This document shows, piece after piece, positions 28,080-36,473 of a stretch of 64,000 bases of DNA. The notes beneath the pieces were generated by a model. That model was not told the origin of the DNA. It worked only from the letters and a program-made list of their open reading frames with translations, and did no database searches. How positions within the stretch are numbered: the first letter of the stretch is position 1; each line of letters opens with the position of its first letter. A program made the translations under genes and the position numbers. This DNA is from Mayfieldus sp038040285 (GTDB lineage Bacteria > Actinomycetota > Thermoleophilia > Solirubrobacterales > 70-9). The DNA lies in assembly GCA_038040285.1 (NCBI GenBank), contig JBBPIN010000004.1, positions 51,885-115,884 on the forward strand, written 5' to 3'.

Positions 28080-28829
28080 TCAGGGCCTGAACTTCGCCGA
28101 CGGGATGATGCGCCAGCGATGAAGCAGCAGGCGAACGCCGGCCCATAGCGTCTTCAGCCCGTAGACGACGCCACTTCGGAACTTCACGGATGAGGCGTCC
28201 TCGAAATAGCGGCAGCGAGCCGGAACCTCCTTGATCCGGAAGCCGAAATACGCAGCCTGCATCAAGAGCTCCGAGTCGAACGCGAAGTCCAGCGAGTTGC
28301 GGAGGAAGGGGACCGTCAGCAGCAGCTCGCGGGAGTACGCACGATAGCCGGTATGGGCCTCCGAGAGGTCGGTGCGCATGACGACGTTCTCGATGCTTGT
28401 CAGAACGCGGTTCACGACATATTTCCAGCGAGGCATGCCGGCGGCCAGGGCCGCCCCCGGTATGAGCAGCCTCGACCCCAGTACGAGGTCCGCCTCATCG
28501 TCGAGGATCGGCTCGACCATGCTAGGAATCAGCTCGGCCTCGTACTGACCATCGGGGTGAAGCATTACGACGACATCCGCCCCCGCTTGAAGCGCCTCCA
28601 GATAGCAAGTCTTCTGGTTGCCCCCGTAGCCCACTTGGTGCGGGTGCCAGATCAGCCGCAGTGGGAGCTTGCGGGCGAGATCCACCGTCTCGTCGGTCGA
28701 GGAGTCGTCGACGAGTATCACCTCGTCGACTTCATCCTTGGGAATCGCCGCGAAAGTCTGCTCCAGCGTGCGCGCGGCTTGCCGGGCTGGCATGACGACG
28801 ATGACCTTGGCTGCCGCGTTCTCAGGCAC
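28080..28829 (-). CDS. DPM1-like family 2 glycosyltransferase
   Basis: GTG 28829 is the chosen start; it overlaps the end of the upstream gene by 8 bp. The 249-residue product begins VIVVMPARQAARTLEQTF with EVILVDDSSTDETVDLA, then VVVMLHPDGQYEAELIP (HPDGQ metal motif) and LVLGSRLLIPGAALAAGMP. SEAHTGYRAYSRELLLT and DFAFDSELLMQAAYFGFRI complete the pattern of dolichyl/undecaprenyl-phosphate glycosyltransferases. A C-terminal amphipathic segment (GLKTLWAGVRLLLHRWRI) may bind the membrane. It is a second potential supplier of polyprenyl-phosphate sugar for the GT-C enzymes of the locus. Confidence 0.85.
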   Translation of the reverse strand: MPENAAAKVIVVMPARQAARTLEQTFAAIPKDEVDEVILVDDSSTDETVDLARKLPLRLIWHPHQVGYGGNQKTCYLEALQAGADVVVMLHPDGQYEAELIPSMVEPILDDEADLVLGSRLLIPGAALAAGMPRWKYVVNRVLTSIENVVMRTDLSEAHTGYRAYSRELLLTVPFLRNSLDFAFDSELLMQAAYFGFRIKEVPARCRYFEDASSVKFRSGVVYGLKTLWAGVRLLLHRWRIIPSAKFRP

Positions 28830-30498
28830 GGCGAGCCTCGACGCAAACGGTGCCGGATCGACCCAAGAAGATCTCGACTGCCGCGCACACTGCGGCGAGC
28901 GGCAGGAGCACGACCCCCGCCACCAGCGCGGCGACCCGTTGAGCGGGAGACATCACACTGCCCCGGGCCTCAGCTCGTCGCAGCGCCTGATACAGGCCAA
29001 GTTGGCCGGGAAGCGTGCCGACCAGGCCATCGAGCCATCCGATCACGATTTGCCCGCCGCGAACATGCGAAACGCGCTCGACCACGAATCCGCATTCAGC
29101 GAGGCGGGAGCACAGGGCGGACTCGGACAGGTGGACGAGGTGGAGCGGTGGGTCCAGATGAAGCCAGCGATCGCCAAACGCCCGCGCCTGAAGGCTGGCG
29201 GAGTTCGGGACGGCGATCACGATCACCCCACCAGATCGAAGGATGCGGGCGGCGTGCCGGACCGCCTCACCCGGGTTGGGAAGGTGCTCAAGCGAGTGCC
29301 AAAAGACGACCGCAGCCCATTCCCCATCGATCCGCTCAATCGGGTCCAGGCGCAGATCGGGACGCCGGGGACCGCGCTCGATGCCGGTTGCGGCCCGTCC
29401 GCGGCGGGTCAGCGCATCGATCAGCACGCCCTCGCCGGCCCCAACATCGAGCACCGGGCCAGGAGGAGCGATTTGATCGAGCCTTCCCGCTAGAGCCGCA
29501 CGCGTGTGACGGAGGAGGGGATCGCCGATGAACGCGAAGCGACGACCCGAGGGGGGCCGGTACCACGAGCCGTACGCCCGGTCCAGCTCCTGCTCGGAAG
29601 GCCAGGGGTCGGTGGTGGCGGCCCCGCAATCCGGGCATATGGTGCGGCCCCGCAGCTTCGTCGCCCCGCCATCGAACGCGGCACCACACCAGACGCAGGC
29701 AGGCGCGGCAATGTAGCTGCGAGCTTGGCCGCGGTCCGGCGCGAGCGGCCGGCGGCATACCGCCACAAGGTCGAGGCACAAGTCGAGTGGACCGTTTCTG
29801 AGCTCGAAATCATCGACCCCGATCGCCTCTGCACGAGGATCCTCGGGCGAGCGAAAGGCACGTAGCAGGGCGTCGTAAAGGCGCTGGCGAATCCGTCGCG
29901 GCACAAGACGGCGCAGTCGCAAAGGATCAAGCCGCAACAGCCTGCTGAGGGTCCGGCGCTCTTCGCGGAAGAGCTCGAGGTATCGCTCCGAGCCGGAGAG
30001 GCCCACCACCTCGACCTCGGCGAACCACAGCTCGCATAGCCGTCGCAAGTCCTGATCGTCGAACTCGACGTAGTGGTAGGGATCGATGATCTCGTCCGGC
30101 CGTCCGAGCGTCAAGCGGTTGGGGGTTATGAAGACGGCGACGCCTTCCGGCTCGAGCACCCGGGCGGCCTCGGCGAGCGTCCGGTTGGGATCGGGAACGT
30201 GTTCGAGCGACTGAACCGCAACGATTGAGGAGAACGACGCATCCGGAAATGGCAGGTCCCGCATATCCGCGACGACCGTGGGGCGATCCTGGCCCGCGAG
30301 TACCTGCGGATCCAAGTCGACCCCGACCGTCTCCCGGGGGTCGAGCAGGTGGTAGCTGTGGCCGACTCCGCAGCCGAGGTCGACAACCCTGCCGGGGCCG
30401 AGGAACGGCTCGCAGAGGGCGTACCCGGCAACGTGCCGCTGCCACGTCGGATTGAAACCGCCCGCCGGCGAGACGACACGTTCACCGGTGATCTTCAC
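28822..30498 (-). CDS. Double methyltransferase with a central zinc-ribbon-like segment
   Basis: The start is taken as GTG 30498 (VKITGERVVSPAGGFNP), from which similarity to methyltransferases begins; no strong ribosome site is visible. The 558-residue product has a first SAM domain (RVVDLGCGVGHSYHLL near 38, VVADMRDLPFPDASFSSIV, SLEHVPDPNRTLAEAARVL), then CVWCGAAFDGGATKLRGRTI followed by CPDCG near residues 265-290, a four-Cys zinc-ribbon pattern. A second SAM domain follows (VLDVGAGEGVLIDAL near 350, VVFWHSLEHLPNPGEAVRHA, HLVHLSESALCSRLAECGF). A hydrophobic hairpin near the C-terminus (VAALVAGVVLLPLAAVCAAV) suggests membrane attachment. The zinc ribbon plus second domain alone resembles stand-alone sugar C/O-methyltransferases, so this looks like a fusion of two complete enzymes. 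Confidence 0.83.
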   Translation of the reverse strand: MKITGERVVSPAGGFNPTWQRHVAGYALCEPFLGPGRVVDLGCGVGHSYHLLDPRETVGVDLDPQVLAGQDRPTVVADMRDLPFPDASFSSIVAVQSLEHVPDPNRTLAEAARVLEPEGVAVFITPNRLTLGRPDEIIDPYHYVEFDDQDLRRLCELWFAEVEVVGLSGSERYLELFREERRTLSRLLRLDPLRLRRLVPRRIRQRLYDALLRAFRSPEDPRAEAIGVDDFELRNGPLDLCLDLVAVCRRPLAPDRGQARSYIAAPACVWCGAAFDGGATKLRGRTICPDCGAATTDPWPSEQELDRAYGSWYRPPSGRRFAFIGDPLLRHTRAALAGRLDQIAPPGPVLDVGAGEGVLIDALTRRGRAATGIERGPRRPDLRLDPIERIDGEWAAVVFWHSLEHLPNPGEAVRHAARILRSGGVIVIAVPNSASLQARAFGDRWLHLDPPLHLVHLSESALCSRLAECGFVVERVSHVRGGQIVIGWLDGLVGTLPGQLGLYQALRRAEARGSVMSPAQRVAALVAGVVLLPLAAVCAAVEIFLGRSGTVCVEARRA

Positions 30499-30619
30499 AG
30501 GCGGAGGTACTTTAGAACCGAACGGGCGAGCTGGAGCATGCGGTACCCAAGACTGCCGTGCCCCACGGCCGTTCCCTGACGTCCTGTCGATGCGCCCGCG
30601 CGGCGAATGATCGCCGGGT

Positions 30620-30847
30620 CTAGAACAGGCCCCTCCACGAGGCCGGTACGGGCTGAACCATGATCTGCAAGTCGTCCATGGAGTTGTCTCCGTAGAACCA
30701 GCGGGTGAACTCGGGCTCATCGACGATCAGGTTGTGCCAACTCCAGTTTTCCGAGAGGTCCCGCTCGTTCCAGCGGCGGCTGCGCCGGTAGCGATGGCGC
30801 GCGAGGCAGATCTCGTCGGCCATGCGGTGGAGGTGAATCAGGTGCAT
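30620..30847 (-). CDS. Small hypothetical protein
   Basis: A 75-codon frame starts at ATG 30847, overlapping the last 10 bp of the upstream GT-C gene. The product is rich in Arg, Trp and acidic residues (MADEICLARHRYRRSRRWNE, WHNLIVDEPEFTRWFYGDNS). It has no signal peptide or helix and I do not recognise it. The ATG itself falls in DNA that is duplicated near 32592, so the start could be accidental; a second ATG is at 30823. It may be a small gene or a remnant. Confidence 0.35.
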   Translation of the reverse strand: MHLIHLHRMADEICLARHRYRRSRRWNERDLSENWSWHNLIVDEPEFTRWFYGDNSMDDLQIMVQPVPASWRGLF

Positions 30848-31142
30848 CTGGACAATAGCGCCAAGTCCACGGGCGTGGCCTTGCCTTTGATTATGCCGAA
30901 AGCCGCTGGGTCGGCCTTGAGAGGCACGATCTGGAAGCCACTGCTACTAAACGTTTGCCGATACCCGGCAATGTCGAGGTTAGGAGCTTTGAAAACGCCG
31001 ATCACTGCACTATCCGGCGTCACGGCGTAGACAGCTTTTCCAAAGCCGGCTGGTTTTGGCCCCTGCACCTGAGCCCCGCCCGCCTTGAGGCAGGCGGCAA
31101 CAGCTGAGGGGACCACCCCATTCGGTCCGATGACCTTGCTCG
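30838..31142 (-). repeat. Copy A of a duplicated ~305-bp segment (3' end of GT-C gene)
   Basis: This segment is clearly similar at DNA level to 32592-32898: both begin TCAGGTGCATCTGGACAA on the plus strand and share long stretches such as AGCGCCAAGTCCACG and CACCTGAGCCCCGCCCGCCT. It encodes the C-terminal domain of the GT-C enzyme. Both copies end with the same stop and extend a few bases past it, which shows a fairly recent DNA duplication rather than old protein homology. Confidence 0.85.
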
Positions 31143-32526
31143 TCGACTGCGTCGTGGACGGCGTTGACTTTGTCCGATAGAGATAGACAGAAGGGGAGCT
31201 GGAGGCCGGGCTCATTCCCACAGGCGTATATGCGCCGCCGATGAATTGCTCAGTTTGCTGGGGGGGAGCACCCCCGCCCAGCACCAGCCAGATGCGCTTG
31301 GGAGGAGAGCCAGACGGGGCTACGGTGGGATCGCTTCGGCCGGCAAGAGCCTCGTAGTACGCGAACCCCGGGCGTAACCACCAGGGGTAGTAGACGACGG
31401 CATCGCCGGGCTGTTCGTGTGCCAGGAAGTAGCGCGTCGCCGCCCGGTAGTCGTTCACAGGGGGTTGCCTGTACCAATCAGAGATCCCCACTCCCGAGCA
31501 GATGATGAGCAGCCCCAGGGTGATGATCCCCGTGGCTCGGCCGGGCAACCTCGCGAGACCGGCAGCCGCAAGCAGTAGGAGCGCCGGCAAGACGACGATC
31601 AGATAGTAGGAATTGAACAGCCGTGGATCGTGCTTCGAAATGGCGAAGACGAGCAGCACCGGCACCAGGAACCACGCAGCCACGAAGCCCGCGGGCCATA
31701 GGCGGCGATCAGCGACGGCACGAGCCAGGCCGTAGCAGGCGAGGATAACCAGCGCGATCAAGAGGATTCCGCCGCCCGCCAGCGCGGAGGAAAGGCTGAT
31801 GAGGCTGGTGCTGTATCTAGTTCCCGCTGGCTGCCCGCCAACGGTTAGGAGCTCGGGAGCGCACAGGATCGCGATGGCGCCTCCGGCCACCAGCCAATCC
31901 CGCGTGAACGCACCGCGCCTCTTGACGGCGAGCAAGGTCAGGAACTGCACGAGGAGGACGAACGCAGCAAAGTAGTGGGCGTAGAAGGCGAGGCTGCTGG
32001 CCAGCACGAAGCCGACGCGCCTCGCACGCGAGGGCTGCTCCATCTCGCGTACGAAGAAGTACGACGACAGTAGGACGAGAAGCACCACCAACGCATAGGT
32101 CCGCGCGGTCTGCTCGTAATGCACGAAGAACGGGCTGAGGGCAAGCAGCAGCCCTGCAACCAGTCCCGCCCCACGGCTGAACAAGCGCGTCCCCAGCAGC
32201 ACCATGACCGGCACCGACAAGCCCCCGAGAAGCACCGTCAGGCTCCGGAGTGCGGTCTCGCTGTACCCGAAGAGGTGCGCCCAGAAATTGAGGAGCACGA
32301 AGTAGAGCCCCCCGTTACCGCCAGCGTTCAGGGAATTGCCACCGCTGACGAGCTTCCCAAGGCCGCTCAGGCCGAGTCTCGCGAAATCGGCGCTATACGC
32401 CTCATCCAGCCACAGGCTCTTTGTCCCCAGGCGATAGGACGCCACTCCAAAGGCGAGGATGGTCAACGCGACGATCGCGGGATCGATGCGGCTGATGCCA
32501 GCCGCGAATACACGTTTCACTCGCAA
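30838..32526 (-). CDS. GT-C membrane glycosyltransferase with duplicated C-terminal extracytoplasmic domain
   Basis: The 562-residue protein starts at ATG 32526. LGTKSLWLDEAYSADFARLG in the first external loop is the GT39/ArnT acidic motif (DE). About ten transmembrane helices follow to residue about 345 (YYLIVVLPALLLLAAAGLAR). A soluble region begins with DYRAATRYFLAHEQPGDAVV. The last about 100 residues (from SKVIGPNGVVPSAVAACLK to the end) are close to the mature part of the lipoprotein encoded next to it at 32592-32993, about three quarters identical by eye, ending with the same VDLALLSRCT. The enzyme should transfer sugar from polyprenyl phosphate outside the membrane, and the added domain may bind the acceptor or a partner. 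Confidence 0.83.
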   Translation of the reverse strand: MRVKRVFAAGISRIDPAIVALTILAFGVASYRLGTKSLWLDEAYSADFARLGLSGLGKLVSGGNSLNAGGNGGLYFVLLNFWAHLFGYSETALRSLTVLLGGLSVPVMVLLGTRLFSRGAGLVAGLLLALSPFFVHYEQTARTYALVVLLVLLSSYFFVREMEQPSRARRVGFVLASSLAFYAHYFAAFVLLVQFLTLLAVKRRGAFTRDWLVAGGAIAILCAPELLTVGGQPAGTRYSTSLISLSSALAGGGILLIALVILACYGLARAVADRRLWPAGFVAAWFLVPVLLVFAISKHDPRLFNSYYLIVVLPALLLLAAAGLARLPGRATGIITLGLLIICSGVGISDWYRQPPVNDYRAATRYFLAHEQPGDAVVYYPWWLRPGFAYYEALAGRSDPTVAPSGSPPKRIWLVLGGGAPPQQTEQFIGGAYTPVGMSPASSSPSVYLYRTKSTPSTTQSTSKVIGPNGVVPSAVAACLKAGGAQVQGPKPAGFGKAVYAVTPDSAVIGVFKAPNLDIAGYRQTFSSSGFQIVPLKADPAAFGIIKGKATPVDLALLSRCT

Positions 32527-32591
32527 GCCTCGATCGTTTTATTTGACGGTGGCGCTACTCAACGTGATGCGCACGAGTGGCGCGATTAGCG

Positions 32592-32898
32592 TCAGGTGCA
32601 TCTGGACAACAGCGCCAAGTCCACGTGCGTGGGGTTGCTCTTATGAAAGATGAACGCCGCTGGGTCGGCCTTGAGGGGAGCGGTCTGGAAGCCACTCCCT
32701 TTAAACGTTTTCCGATAGTCGGCAATGCTAACGCCGGGACCGCCCTTGAAAACGCCTATCACAGCACCGTCCGGGGTGCTGGCGTAGATAGCTGTTCCCT
32801 GGCCGGCTGGTTTCGGCCCCGGCACCTGAGCCCCGCCCGCCTTGAGGCAAGCGGCAACGGCTGTCACGTTCACCCCATTCGGTCCGATGACTTTGCTC
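32592..32898 (-). repeat. Copy B of the duplicated ~305-bp segment (lipoprotein gene)
   Basis: This is the counterpart of 30838-31142. It covers the mature domain of the lipoprotein plus its stop codon. The encoded Ser-rich linker and signal peptide lie outside the duplicated part. Codon differences are scattered, and one codon is gained or lost around the GVFK segment. Confidence 0.85.
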
Positions 32899-32993
32899 GA
32901 AGTGCTGCTGCTCTTGCTGCTGCTGCCGCAGGCAGCGATCCCAAGAGCTGCGACAACGACAGCCATCACCGTCAGCAAATGCTTGGCCTTCAT
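32592..32993 (-). CDS. Small lipoprotein made of the same domain as the GT-C C-terminus
   Basis: ATG 32993 is preceded by AAGGAG about 8 bp upstream, a strong ribosome site. The 133-residue product has a signal peptide MKAKHLLTVMAVVVAALG and lipobox IAAC with Cys22, then a Ser-rich linker (GSSSKSSSTS) and a domain of about 100 residues (SKVIGPNGVNVTAVAACLKA, VIGVFKGGPGVSIADYRKTF, VDLALLSRCT). The domain has two conserved Cys (AACLK and SRCT) that could form a disulfide outside the cell. The same domain is fused to the adjacent GT-C enzyme. The function is unknown; a glycan- or partner-binding module is a guess from context. Confidence 0.85.
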   Translation of the reverse strand: MKAKHLLTVMAVVVAALGIAACGSSSKSSSTSSKVIGPNGVNVTAVAACLKAGGAQVPGPKPAGQGTAIYASTPDGAVIGVFKGGPGVSIADYRKTFKGSGFQTAPLKADPAAFIFHKSNPTHVDLALLSRCT

Positions 32994-33033
32994 TTACTCT
33001 CCTTCTCGAGCTTGCGAGGTGGTAGAGCCTAGC

Positions 33034-34164
33034 TCAGCCGATCTTTGCCTGTTCGCAGAATCCGGTCAGCACCCGCTCAGCGTCGAAATACTCCTCCGCT
33101 ATCGCCCGGGCCGCCGCACAATGCTCGTCGTAATTGCTGGCAATCTCGCCGGCACCGGCGACAGCTTCCTCCAGCGTGCGGAACGCCAGAAGACCTTCCC
33201 CAACTGGCAGGATGTGGCTGAAGCCGGTGTCTTGGACGAGGACCGGCTTGCCGGATGCGAGGTACCGCACACTGCGGTCGCTGAACCAGCCGCAGGCGGT
33301 GTCGACGTACATCCCTTGCGCCGGCGAGAACTCCGCCCCCGATCCCTGGATGTAGGCGCGCAGAGCATCAGGGTCCGCCGCGACCTCTCGCGGATCGGCG
33401 ACCTCCCAGCCGTTGCGTCGCAGCGCCTCCAGGTCGCGGTCGTCGCCGGGGTCGATGTCGAGGGCGACCTCGAAGCGATATGGCAAGCGGCGCGGCAGTT
33501 CGATGAACCGGCGGAACTCGTGAACCTTGAGGCCGTACGTCCGGCCCCCGTGCTCAACCGGACCGAACGGACCCCTCCAGGTCGCGATCGTGGTGAAGCG
33601 GTTGCCCGCCCCCGGGTCGACCAGAGGCCAATCCTCGAGCACGACCGGCTGGCGCACCGGCCGCCATTCGATGCCACCTGTGGGGATCGGGCAATCGTCC
33701 TTGCCGATCCGCTCGCCAATCGTGAAGTAGGCATCGTGGCCCGCGACGTTTGCCCCTGCTAACCCCTCGAGATGCCAGAACTGGGTGAAGCCGGGGTCGA
33801 TGTCGACCATCACTCTCCGCCGAAAGCGCCCGAACAAGGGCTCTTCGGTGAGGTGGCCGCTGATGTTGACTAGCGAGGCCTCGGGCGCTACTTCAAGCAG
33901 CTCATCGGCGGAGGCCCCGGCGAGCGATTGGCCCGCCGAGAGAAGCACCGAGCGCCCGGAAAGACCGAAGCGCTCGGTGACGGAGCGAAACCAACGCGGC
34001 GCCCGCTCGTCGTACCGCATCGACTCGGCGAGCTGCTCGACGAACCAGACGTCAAAGCCGAGCCGCTGCAGGCCGCGGACCCAGCTCAGCTTCACCCAGG
34101 CCTCACCGGCCTGGTCCGGCTTGTTGGCCAGCGCGCCGGCAACTACGACAGTCGCCGATGCCAT
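33034..34164 (-). CDS. GT4-like glycosyltransferase, paralogue 1 of 3
   Basis: ATG 34164 shares one base with the stop of the upstream paralogue (TGATG), so the two are coupled. The 376-residue protein begins VVVAGALANKPDQAGEAWVK and LQRLGFDVWFVEQL, and ends with the shared GT-B style region GWFSDRSVRYLASGKPVLV, QDTGFSHILPVGEGLLAFRT and EEAVAGAGEI, which is the donor-binding half of GT4 enzymes. The middle has VMVDIDPGFTQFWHLEG and AYFTIGERIG. No membrane helix is present. The three neighbouring copies probably add related sugars in succession or have diverged in specificity. Confidence 0.75.
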   Translation of the reverse strand: MASATVVVAGALANKPDQAGEAWVKLSWVRGLQRLGFDVWFVEQLAESMRYDERAPRWFRSVTERFGLSGRSVLLSAGQSLAGASADELLEVAPEASLVNISGHLTEEPLFGRFRRRVMVDIDPGFTQFWHLEGLAGANVAGHDAYFTIGERIGKDDCPIPTGGIEWRPVRQPVVLEDWPLVDPGAGNRFTTIATWRGPFGPVEHGGRTYGLKVHEFRRFIELPRRLPYRFEVALDIDPGDDRDLEALRRNGWEVADPREVAADPDALRAYIQGSGAEFSPAQGMYVDTACGWFSDRSVRYLASGKPVLVQDTGFSHILPVGEGLLAFRTLEEAVAGAGEIASNYDEHCAAARAIAEEYFDAERVLTGFCEQAKIG

Positions 34165-35318
34165 CAGATTCCCAGTCGCTCCAGGAGCCTTGGCAGCACA
34201 CGGTCGGCCGCCAGGTGCTCGGCGGCGATCTCGCGCGCTGCGCGACTATGGCGCCCGTAATCGCCTCGGATCTCCTCGACGCCGGCGACGGCCTCCTCCG
34301 GCGTCGAGAACGTGAGCAGGCCCTCGCCGAGCGGAAGCAACCCCTCCAGCCCGGTGTCCTGGGCGAGCACCGGCCGCGCGCTTGCCAGGTAGCAGGCGCT
34401 GCGGTCGCTGAACCAACCGTTGCGGGTGTCGACGTAGAGGTTCTTGGCGACCATCAGCTCCGCTGCGGAGCGCTGCACGAAGTCGCGGTACCGCCAGGGG
34501 TCGCCCGCAGCCACACGGGGGTCGACCAGCGTCCAGCCGTTCGCCTCGAGCTGCCTGAGGTCGTCGACCTCGGCCTCGTCGATGTCGAGCGCCACCTCGA
34601 ACGCCGCCGAGGTCAGCGCGGGCAGCGCGAAGAAGCGACGAAACTCGTGAACCCGCAGCCCATAGGTGCGTCCCTCATACTCCAGCGGCCCGAAGGCGCC
34701 GCGCCAGCTCGCCACGCTGGTGAAGGCGCTGCGGGAATCGGCCTGCGGTGGCCACTCGGCGAGCTCCACCGGCGGCTTCGTCGTCACCCAGTCGATTCCG
34801 CAGGTCGGCACCCGGCAGTCGGCAGCGCCAATCCGCTCGCCGATCGTCACGTAGCGATCGTGGCCCTGGAACGTCTGGTGCAGCCCCAGCTGCTGCCAGA
34901 TCTGGCCGAAGCCGGGATCGATGTCGAGGAAGGCAGTGAGCGGCGCCGCGGCGAGGATCTCCTCATCGTTGAGGAAGCCCATCACGTTGAGAAGCAGCGC
35001 TGAGCGCCGGGCGACGTCGACGACCTCGGCGCGGGTGCAACCGACGACCTCGTGCCCGCCGTCATAGAGCAGCGACCATCGGTCCCCGAGCCTGAACCGC
35101 TCCATCACGTCCGCCAGATACGTCAGGTTCACCGAGGAGCGAAGCCCGGCCGGCTCCCCGTCGGCGTCGACGCACATCTCCGGTTCGAGGCGGTCGACGA
35201 ACAGCACGTCCCAACCGAGGCGCCGAAAGCCGAGCAGGTATTGCAGGAAGACCCAGGTGTGGCCCCCGATGTACGGTCGCTGGGCCAGTGAACCGGCGAC
35301 GATTATGGTCTCGCGCAT
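34164..35318 (-). CDS. GT4-like glycosyltransferase, paralogue 2 of 3
   Basis: ATG 35318 starts 24 bp from the divergent third paralogue. The 384-residue product shows the same layout: IIVAGSLAQRPYIGGHTWVF, LLGFRRLGWDVLFVDRL, LTAFLDIDPGFGQIWQQLG, YVTIGERIGAADCRVPTCGI and GWFSDRSACYLASARPVLA, QDTGLEGLLPLGEGLLTFS. It is the first gene of the minus-strand pair. The pattern matches an uncharacterised GT4/GT1-like group; the acceptor is unknown. Confidence 0.75.
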   Translation of the reverse strand: MRETIIVAGSLAQRPYIGGHTWVFLQYLLGFRRLGWDVLFVDRLEPEMCVDADGEPAGLRSSVNLTYLADVMERFRLGDRWSLLYDGGHEVVGCTRAEVVDVARRSALLLNVMGFLNDEEILAAAPLTAFLDIDPGFGQIWQQLGLHQTFQGHDRYVTIGERIGAADCRVPTCGIDWVTTKPPVELAEWPPQADSRSAFTSVASWRGAFGPLEYEGRTYGLRVHEFRRFFALPALTSAAFEVALDIDEAEVDDLRQLEANGWTLVDPRVAAGDPWRYRDFVQRSAAELMVAKNLYVDTRNGWFSDRSACYLASARPVLAQDTGLEGLLPLGEGLLTFSTPEEAVAGVEEIRGDYGRHSRAAREIAAEHLAADRVLPRLLERLGI

Positions 35319-35342
35319 GGCCCGGTCCGTGAAGTGGGCGTT

Positions 35343-36473
35343 ATGAGTGGTCCGACCGCCATCGTCAGCGGGATGATCGCAGCGACGCCTTGGCAGGGAG
35401 GCGCAGCGTGGGCCGTGCTTCAGTACCTGCTAGGGCTGCGCCGTCTCGGCTACAGCGTGTACTTCATGGAGCCGGTGGATCGTCCCGAGGCACTCCTATC
35501 GGACGCATCCCGGTACTGCGAGCAGGTGATGGAACGCTTCGGCTTCGAGGACCGGTGGGCGCTGATCCCTCCGCACGGCACCGACCCGATCGGAATGCGG
35601 CGGGAGCAGATCCGTTCCGTCGCCCGCGAGGCGGAGCTGCTGTTGAACGTGGCCGGGATGCTTTTGGATCCCGACGTCCTGGAACGCGTCCAGGTGCGCG
35701 CCTACCTCGACCTCGATCCAGTCTTCACGCAGCTCTGGCATGCGACTGAAGGCGTCGACATGCGCCTCGACGGCCACACCCACTTCGTGACCATCGCCGA
35801 CGCGATCGGCCGGCCCGGCGGCACGATCCCGAGCTGTGGCCGCGACTGGGTGCCCACGCTGCCGCCAGTGGTGCTCGAGGAATGGCCGATCGCGACCCGC
35901 CTCGAGCACCGCGCCAGCACGACGGTCGGCCATTGGCGAAGCTACGGCTCGATCCATCATCAGGGAGTCCAATACGGCCAGAAGGTCCACTCGCTGCGGC
36001 CGCTGATCGACCTGCCCAGTCGAACGTCGGCACGCTTTGCGCTGGCCCTCGCGATCCATCCCGACGAGACCAGGGACCTCACCGCTCTGAGGGAGAACGG
36101 CTGGACGCTCCTTGACCCGGCGGCTGTCGCGGGGACCCCGGACGACTACCGGCGCTTCGTCCAGGGCTCGTGGGCCGAGTTCGGGCTCACCAAGTCCGGC
36201 TACGTCGTGGCAAGCTCGGGGTGGTTCAGCGATCGCAGCGCCTGCTATCTGGCGTCCGGACGCCCGGTGATCGCACAGGACACCGGATTCGGCCGCCGGC
36301 TTCCAACCGGTGCCGGCCTCCTCGCCTTCTCCACCGCCGAGGAGGCAGCCGCCGCCGTTGAAGAGCTGCAACGCGACTACGACCGCCATTCCGCCGCCGC
36401 CCGAGAGGTGGCCACCGAGCACCTCGATTCCGACCGCGTGCTCGGCACCCTCGTCGAACGTCTATGCCGGTGA
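35343..36473 (+). CDS. GT4-like glycosyltransferase, paralogue 3 of 3
   Basis: ATG 35343 is preferred because the homologous part starts here; a GTG nine bases upstream is also in frame. The 376-residue product begins TAIVSGMIAATPWQGGAAWA, has YLLGLRRLGYSVYFMEP, VRAYLDLDPVFTQLWHATEG, HFVTIADAIG and GWFSDRSACYLASGRPVIA, QDTGFGRRLPTGAGLLAFS. The mirror arrangement (two copies on minus, one on plus) suggests duplication with inversion. Its end overlaps the next gene by 10 bp, linking it to the APH-like kinase. Confidence 0.75.
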   Translation: MSGPTAIVSGMIAATPWQGGAAWAVLQYLLGLRRLGYSVYFMEPVDRPEALLSDASRYCEQVMERFGFEDRWALIPPHGTDPIGMRREQIRSVAREAELLLNVAGMLLDPDVLERVQVRAYLDLDPVFTQLWHATEGVDMRLDGHTHFVTIADAIGRPGGTIPSCGRDWVPTLPPVVLEEWPIATRLEHRASTTVGHWRSYGSIHHQGVQYGQKVHSLRPLIDLPSRTSARFALALAIHPDETRDLTALRENGWTLLDPAAVAGTPDDYRRFVQGSWAEFGLTKSGYVVASSGWFSDRSACYLASGRPVIAQDTGFGRRLPTGAGLLAFSTAEEAAAAVEELQRDYDRHSAAAREVATEHLDSDRVLGTLVERLCR

